Below are positions 58,400 to 64,000 of a stretch of 64,000 nucleotides of DNA, piece after piece. Made by a program: the position numbers and the translations under genes. The stretch is from Apteryx mantelli (lineage: Eukaryota > Chordata > Aves > Apterygiformes > Apterygidae): contig NW_027118744.1 in NCBI RefSeq assembly GCF_036417845.1, forward strand, positions 1-64,000. The letters run 5' to 3'. Position 1 is the stretch's first letter. Each line of letters opens with the position of its first letter. Below the pieces are notes generated by a model, which saw only the letters and a list, made by a program, of their open reading frames with translations, was not told the origin of the DNA and searched no databases.

Positions 58400-59705
58400 C
58401 TGTTTTCAGAAATAGATGATTACAGCTAAGGAAATTCACAAAAAGGTAATGGATATATAAAAGAATAAGAGCTCTGCACCTGTATTGGACTGCCTAAGTC
58501 TGAGGGTGATGGAGGAATGGTTATGGGAATGGTTAAGTGAGAGAGGGCATGCTCTGATTGGGATGAGCAATCCTGTCTTCGGGGTAGAGGAAGGAATCTA
58601 GGCCAAGGCAAGCGAGCCTGCTGAAGCCTGCTGAAAGTGGCCGTATAGCAGCCTTGAGCACTACAAAAGAAGGTATTCACAAAACTGGTAAACAAGTCTG
58701 GACGGAACTAGGTTCCGTAAATGTCGACGGAGCGTGGACAGCAACCTTGCACCAATCATGTATCCGCTTTATGCGCATGGACAGAAACTGTAGCCAATCA
58801 TGTAACTATTGCTAGCGCATGCGTATTGCTTATCCATATATATACTTGGTGTAAACTCTAATAAAGGGGGGAGAACGATCATACTCATATTGAGACTCCA
58901 TCGTTACTCCGGGCCCGCCTCCCACTCCGGCGTCCTCCAACATGAGGGATCTCATCAGAGAAGACTCACAAGGCATCAGGCTGGCAGAAAACTGTAATCT
59001 TTGGCTGGTGTCCAGCAAGATCCCATAGGGGGTCAAGGAATGCAGAACTATATTAATACCAAAATCTGCTGACCCAGTAAAACAACTAGATATTAAGAAC
59101 TGGTGACCCATTACCATCAGGTTGATTAATGTGAGGCTACTTTTAAGAATCTTAACAGCAAGGCTGACAAAGGCATCTCTGATTAACAGCTGTCAAAGGG
59201 GATTTATATCAGCCCCCAGGTGTTTGAACATTTCAAGGTGCTTCAGATACTGATTAAAAATGCCAAAAGGGACCACAGGCCTCTGAGAGTTGTCTTCATG
59301 GATCTAGTGAAAGTTTTTGTCTTGGTGAGTCATCAGCATAGTCTTCAAACCCTGAAACAGAAAGATGTTGATGAACATGGAATAGGCATCATCACCAATA
59401 TGTACAGTAACACCACAACTCAGCTGGAGGTGAAGGAAAGTCAGTCAGATGGTATTAAGATCCTCACCAGAGTAAAACAGAGATGCCATTTCCTCAGTGC
59501 TGTTCAAACTATTAATAGACCCATTGTCATGCTGATTAGAAGAGCTGGGAAGAGGGTTTTGGCACAACAGCAACAAGGTTCCAACTTTGGCCTTCACAGA
59601 TGATCTAGCTTTATTAAGTGACTCCTGGGATGGGATGCAAGGAAACATCACAGTGGTAGAGGAATTTTGTAAACTAACAGGGCTGAGGATGCCTTCTACT
59701 AAAGC
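58400..59705 (+). pseudogene. R2-type LINE relic, reverse transcriptase, split by a solo LTR
   Basis: R2 encodes a site-specific retrotransposase for 28S genes. Before the LTR, MITAKEIHKKVMDI.KNKSSAP is the block leading to the (P)GPDGL motif. After it, LRDLIREDSQGIRLAENCNLW, then GVKECRTILIPKSADP, NW.PITIRL, a QRGFI block, LRVVFMDLVKVFVLVSH (catalytic Asp block), DEHGIGIITNMY, VKQRCHFLS and MAFTDDLALLSDSWDGMQGN, where the usual FADD is FTDD. Several stops and frameshifts occur. Palm and fingers are present; thumb and endonuclease are missing. The reading frame continues across the LTR target duplication, which proves the LTR inserted into this element. No 28S target sequence is seen at either end. 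Confidence 0.88.
58507..58942 (+). mobile_element. Solo LTR (436 bp) with perfect 6-bp target duplication
   Basis: Begins TGATGG and ends CCAACA (imperfect inverted ends), flanked by TGAGGG at 58501-58506 and 58943-58948. A TATATATA box lies at 58837-58844 and AATAAA at 58860-58865, giving a U3-R-U5 layout in plus orientation, with a GC-rich U5. Six-base duplications are typical of class II (ERVK/alpharetrovirus-like) elements. It inserted into an R2 relic. Confidence 0.93.
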
Positions 59706-59880
59706 AGAGCAAAAGTCTTCACACAGATGCTTAAGTTTGCTTAGTGTTCTGCATCTGCTGCATCTCTCTTTCTGCCTTAATAGCTGGTTACTGGGCTGGA
59801 GAGATTTGTAGGGACAGATTACACACCTGAAGGAGTTAAAGACCAGGTTTTCCTAGATAGCTTTGATTGCACCAAGCTTC
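59703..59880 (+). repeat. Short shared repeat, copy 1
   Basis: Aligns with 63711-63872: 'cacacagatgct', 'ctgctgcatctct', 'gggctggag' and 'caccaagct' are shared in order. It follows the R2 relic directly. Confidence 0.6.
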
Positions 59881-59989
59881 ACTCATCTGGGACTGTAACA
59901 GGGTAATGCAGATTGTGGTACTGTTCTTATGACATCATCACAAGTTTGTGAGGGTAGAGAGAAAAACTAGCAAATCCAACCTGGAAAAG

Positions 59990-60440
59990 ACACCATGGTT
60001 TAATTCCTGGTTGAGTAAACAGTCAAATGCCTTGTCATCTAAGTAGTGAGAAGGTGAGCCAGGATCTGAGGGCAGCCACAGTGCAAGCCAAGCAAAGACC
60101 TCACCATTAGGGTGCAGTCCCACAGCACCAGAGGCAGGTGAACAGAGCAGGGTAGTGACAGCAGCAGGTCCTATTGACAGTCCAGTGATAGTCAGGAAAG
60201 GTGGGATTAACAGGCCCAATTCAAGGTCCACACAGGGATTCCAAGCAGCACTTCGGGAAGAGGGCTAAAGCAGAACCCCCTAAGACAAAATTCTGGAAGG
60301 CCTGAAGTCCCCAGCCTGAATTGAAATGGAGGTCCTGGTCAGAGGGAGTGGGTGGAGGCCCCAGGTGAGGCTGGTCAGGGCAATTAAGGCCTCCTACTAC
60401 ACTCAGGGCCCTAACAGCAGCCTCCCCTTGCAGCAATGTG
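59990..60440 (-). repeat. 3' LTR of the Sushi-type Ty3/gypsy relic
   Basis: Lies directly 3' (minus strand) of the chromodomain end. Minus strand near the right end reads TTAATTGCCCTGACCAG and CACCTGGGGCCTCC, matching the LTR at 55341; the left part matches 22550-22850. Borders are approximate. Confidence 0.65.
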
Positions 60441-62560
60441 TGTCCTCAGCCCTTACAGGGGCCTGTGTTTTGAGGGGGGAACTTGCTCTGGAAAGCCCTT
60501 ATCTTGGCTGGAGCATACACTTTGTCCACTGGTTCCCAAGGGTGCTCCTCAGGTCCATTGCCCTGCCAGTCAAGGAGATAGGAAGTTTCCCACAGAGGAG
60601 TTCAGAGTCTAAGCTTCACCTCACTTGCTGTTGTGGTTGCCCTTGTGTCATGACCAGAGGTGGGGGAGTAGCTGGCAGTGGAAGGGGTCTGGATGATCAG
60701 GCTTCACGAGGGAGACAGAAAAACAAGGTGAATCTTCAGGGACTTTGGGAGTGCCATGTGGGAGGTAACTGGATTGATTTGGTCACCAATGGTGAAAGGC
60801 CCCAGATAGTGACGGTCCAGCTTGCCAGGTGGTCAGGTAGGCTGGATGTGCTCACTGGAAAGCCACACTTGATCACCAGTGGGAAAGGCTGTGGCTGGGT
60901 GACACTATCTCCCTGCTTGTCTGTTGTAGGCAGTTTTGACTTTGTCCAGCTGGGTTATGAGGAGGGCATGTTGGGACTTGTGCAAGCAGGTCACCAGCTG
61001 CAGGTAGATGGGAAGCTGCTGGTGTGGATGACTTTCAGGGTGGAACCCAAACTGAGCAACAAATGGGGTCTGCTTATTGTTATAAGCTTACTCTGAAAAT
61101 GGGAAGAGGGTGACACAGTCATCTTGGAGAAAAAGACTGTATTGCTTCAGGATCTGATCCACTCAGTCACAACTGCTTGTGTCATGGGTCACCAGTAGAC
61201 CTGGATAATCAGATGCTTTGTGTTCCAGGATGCCCCCCTCCATGTCCAGCTGCAGGTGCATCATGGCATCATTGGAGGACCTGAGCTCACAGTAGTCTCT
61301 ATGGGACCTCTGGAAGATGATGGCCCCTATGGCTCGGCCTGAAGCAGCAGGTTGTACAATGAAAGGCCAGCTGGGGTCTGGGTGGACTAGGAGCAGGGCT
61401 CTGGTGAATGCCTATTTTAATTCCTCGTGCAGTCTGTGGCACCAGTGGAAGCTGCAGCGACGCAGGAACTTGGGGCTGAGACTGTGCTGTGATGAGGGCA
61501 CTGCTAGGATGCAGAGTTGCTGTATTTGGTACCACTCTCGTGGAGGTGCATTGCTTGGTCACTGCCCTACAGAAGGTCACTGCAGGGCTCATTTCAAACA
61601 CAGGCACAGCAGCCATGCAGTCAGACAGCTGTTGGTGTTGTGTGGCACCAGGAACACGGGCCTTTCTAGAGCCACCCCTGTGGGGTGCTGTAGCTGGGGA
61701 ACAGTTCCATGACGATCCCAGGGCTGTCTCTTACCCTCACCCTTTGAGTAATGCCTGCCTGCAGGGAAGTGAAAGGATTCCCATTTCCTGTAAAGTCTAG
61801 GGTTGTGCTTCTGTAACCAGGGCAAGCTGAAGATGACTGGAGAGAAGGCTGTATGCCAGATGGGGAAGGACTACCATCTCAGAATGTCCAGGTGTCATAG
61901 TTATGGTCAGAAGAACGGATTCATGGGTAATGGTCCCCCCCACCCTCACCCCCCCCCCAGGGACTCATTCCATCTACTGCACTGACCATATTTGGGATCA
62001 GCTATGGCTGGGTGAAGATGTGGGCACTCTGGACAAACTCAGAGGCCACAGGAGTGTGGGAAACCCCTGAGTCCACCAGGGCAATGGTTTGGATTGTGTA
62101 CCCATGAGGGAAGGCAAAGATAAGGGGTATGCTGAGGTGAGACTCTAGGGCATACACCTGCAACCATGCTCCCTTGGCACCAGTAGGAGCAGGAGATTTG
62201 CTGGTGCAGTAAGGAGAGCTAAGGGGAAGGGGATGAAGAAAAGCATGGCTGGGCTCCCCCAAGGGACCCACTGCACTCTCAGGCGTACCATGAGGTGCCT
62301 TTCCACAGGGTGAGGCAGGTCTGAGAGCTGCCTCAGGCTCTGGGGAGGATCCACCCTGGCCATTCTTCCCACCTTGCTGCCACAGACAGCTTCCTCATTT
62401 CAAGCAAATAGTCAGCAGCTGAGTGAGTCCCCTGCCAGAGCTCCAGCAAGGCAAGCTCAGCCACAGCTGCACAATTACTGTCTCCGAAGAACCACTCCAG
62501 AGACGCAAAGAAGTCTGTGGGATTCTGGAGTATAGGGACATTGCACTGTATATAGGGGTT
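60441..62560 (-). pseudogene. Sushi-type Ty3/gypsy retrotransposon relic, gag to chromodomain
   Basis: Minus-strand translation, in several frames with large deletions, gives in order: gag capsid (LLELWQGTHSAADYLLEMRKL at 62,400-62,480; ARVDPPQSLRQLSDL); protease ALVDSGVSHTPVASEF (about 62,030-62,090, DSG active site) and PWLQKHNPRLYRKWESF (about 61,770-61,825); the reverse transcriptase-RNase H link (AFTRALLLVHPDPSWPF, about 61,360-61,420); integrase end (GDQVWLSSEHIQP, then YLGPFTIGDQINPVT, the GPY/F motif, 60,780-60,880; VSLVKP); and a chromodomain YLLDWQGNGPEEHPWEPVDK (about 60,510-60,570). A chromodomain marks a chromovirus. Catalytic reverse transcriptase, RNase H core and integrase core are missing. 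All motif calls are by comparison with remembered fish and reptile Sushi proteins. Confidence 0.87.
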
Positions 62561-62579
62561 AACTCAGCCTAGGGCTATT

Positions 62580-62888
62580 AACTCACCACTGGTTAGACCG
62601 TACCAGATTGCTGGATCCAAATCTGGACTCCCCAGCACAATGGAAGAGATGGACTTACTGGGTTGAGTCCAGTGAAGGGCCACAAAGATAAGTAAGGGAC
62701 AGGAGGACATCTCGTGTAAGGAGAGGCTGAGGGACCTGGAACTCTTTAGCCTGGAGAAGAGAAAGCTAAAGGGGGATCTTGTAAATGTTATCAATATCTG
62801 ATGGGCATTTATCAAGATGATGGGGCCAGACTCTTGTCAGTGGTGCCCAGTGACATGATGAGAGGCAATGGGCACAAACTGAAATACA
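62580..62888 (+). mobile_element. CR1 LINE fragment next to the 28S pseudogene
   Basis: Contains 'ggactccccagcacaatgg', 'gagaggctgagggacctgg' and 'ctttagcctggagaagagaaagct', typical of the end of CR1 ORF2, and stops abruptly at 'gaaatacag', where 28S sequence starts. Confidence 0.88.
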
Positions 62889-63378
62889 GACCAAGGAGTC
62901 TAGCACGTGTGTGAGTCAGTGGCTTGCTCAAAAGCCCATGGCACAATGAAGGTGAGGGCCGGCGCGCGCTGGCTGAGGTGGGATCCCGAGGCAGAGGCAG
63001 AGCCGAGGAGTCCAGTGCGGTAACGCAACCTATCCCGGAGAAGCCGGCAGGAGCCCCGGGGAGAGTTCTCTTTTCTTTGTGAAGGGCCGGGCGCCCTGGA
63101 ATGGGTTTGCCCCAAGAGAGGGGCCCACACCTTGGAAAGCGTCGTGGTTCCGGTGGCGTCCGGTGAGCTCTCACTGGCCCGTGTAAATCTCATGCCGGGC
63201 CATACCCATATCCACAGCAGGTCCCCAAGGTGAACAGCCTCTGGCATGTTGGAACAATGTAGGTAAGGGATAGTTGGCAGGTAGGATAGGTAACTTCGGG
63301 ATAAGACTTGGCTCTAAGGGCTGGGTCGGTCAGGCTGGGGTGTGAAGTGGGGCTGGGCACATGCCGTGGCTGGACGAG
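62889..63378 (+). pseudogene. 28S ribosomal RNA pseudogene fragment
   Basis: Starts accaaggagtctagcacgtg, a conserved 28S stretch, and runs to ggtgggatcccgaggc (about 62,990). It then jumps, by a deletion of more than 1 kb of 28S, to 'gtccagtgcggtaacgc', 'atcccggagaagccgg', 'gagagttctcttttctttg', 'gccttggaaagcgtcg'-like, 'ggtgagctctc', 'cagcctctggcatgttgg' and 'taacttcgggataag', ending 'ggctggacgag'. A second small deletion occurs near 63,180. Many CG sites have become TG or CA, as expected of a methylated, non-functional copy. It stops before the region where R2 inserts. The comparison is with vertebrate 28S recalled from memory. Confidence 0.95.
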
Positions 63379-64000
63379 TTTGACCATCACTGTCATGGTT
63401 GAGGTCTGCCCAGGGAACAGGTCTCCCAGCCCTCACTGGTTCTGACTATTGGCATGTACACTGCAAGAGTGTGCTGGGCTGTGTGAGATGCTGAGAATGA
63501 CGTTGGCTGTTATCATGTGATGACTCAGGGAGAGCTATTCAGCGCTCCCCCAAACCTGTTTCTGTGCCTCATACAGTTGCTGTTTCAGGGTGCCCGTGCC
63601 ATGAGGTCTTCTGGCCTCATGTGATGTGGCCAGGCCATGGGTACTTCCTTGTGCTTGACTGTTAATTGGTAGTTTCAGGCATGCCATGAAGACTCTTTAG
63701 CTTCCCCCTGAAGCAAAGTGAAATTTTTCACACAGATGCTCGAGTTTTCTCAGTCTTCTGAAACTGCTGCATCTCTGTCTGTCCCTTATTATCTGGCTGT
63801 GGGGCTGGAGGGACTATAGGTGGTGGGTTGCTGCATCTGCTGGGGCTAAAGATTGATTATACCAAGCTCCTAATCCAGAACTAACACCAGAAAGCAGATG
63901 TCACATCCGTTCTCCAATGACACTTACTAGCTTGACAAGGACAGACAAGCTGCCTACACAACCCAACCCAGAAGAAGTGCCTCTATTAAGTTTGAGATTT
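63379..64000. other. Sequence 3' of the 28S fragment, including a shared repeat
   Basis: 63711-63872 is the second copy of the repeat at 59703-59880. Nothing else recognised. Confidence 0.5.

Noticed and set aside
60326-61096. 256-codon plus-strand open frame
   Set aside because: It is antisense to the Ty3/gypsy integrase/chromodomain relic and its LTR; the minus-strand matches explain the sequence.

Overview
The window is nuclear DNA from a bird. About a third is CR1 LINE sequence whose 3' ends carry the avian tail (repeats of ATTCTGTG) and the avian 3' consensus. I cannot name the species. There is no operon structure and very little active coding sequence. The unmistakably intact genes are two single-exon olfactory receptors on the minus strand: an OR4-like gene at 15.6-16.5 kb and an OR12D-like gene at 28.9-29.8 kb. 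Three further receptors are broken: 20.0-20.9 kb, 26.3-26.7 kb, and an OR14-like copy at 38.2-38.9 kb. A guanylate-binding-protein (GBP) gene at 34.0-35.4 kb keeps an interferon-type promoter element, its first exons and its P-loop, but has a one-base deletion and no later exons.

Layout. 1-5.7 kb: an old CR1 split by a younger CR1 and by a 3.8 kb block flanked by a perfect 59-bp direct repeat; the block holds a ~42-bp minisatellite, a probable solo LTR and another CR1. 5.7-15.6 kb: CR1 fragments, a locally duplicated ~134-bp unit, a dispersed ~400-bp repeat and much sequence in which I see nothing. 15.6-29.8 kb: the main olfactory receptor stretch, with a Ty3/gypsy (Sushi-type) relic at 22.5-24.3 kb and an R2-type LINE fragment at 27.65-28.3 kb. 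31-38.9 kb: a probable solo LTR, CR1s, the GBP remnant and an OR pseudogene. 39,288-46,332: a complete minus-strand class I (gammaretrovirus-like) endogenous provirus with 450-bp LTRs, 5-bp target duplication, tRNA-Arg primer site, broken gag-pro-pol and an almost fully deleted env. 48.4-57.8 kb: CR1s, two of which share a nearly identical ~480-bp block, and a Sushi-type LTR. 58.4-64 kb: an R2 relic interrupted by a solo LTR with a perfect 6-bp duplication, a large Sushi-type Ty3/gypsy relic (gag to chromodomain), a CR1 and a decayed 28S rRNA pseudogene.

The most interesting theme is the rDNA connection: two R2 fragments (R2 normally inserts in 28S genes) and a 28S pseudogene in one window with OR and GBP-like sequence. 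In chicken, chromosome 16 carries the nucleolus organiser, the MHC and OR genes, so this may be the equivalent microchromosome; that is inference. The degraded chromodomain-bearing Ty3/gypsy element, a class rarely reported in birds, is the second theme.
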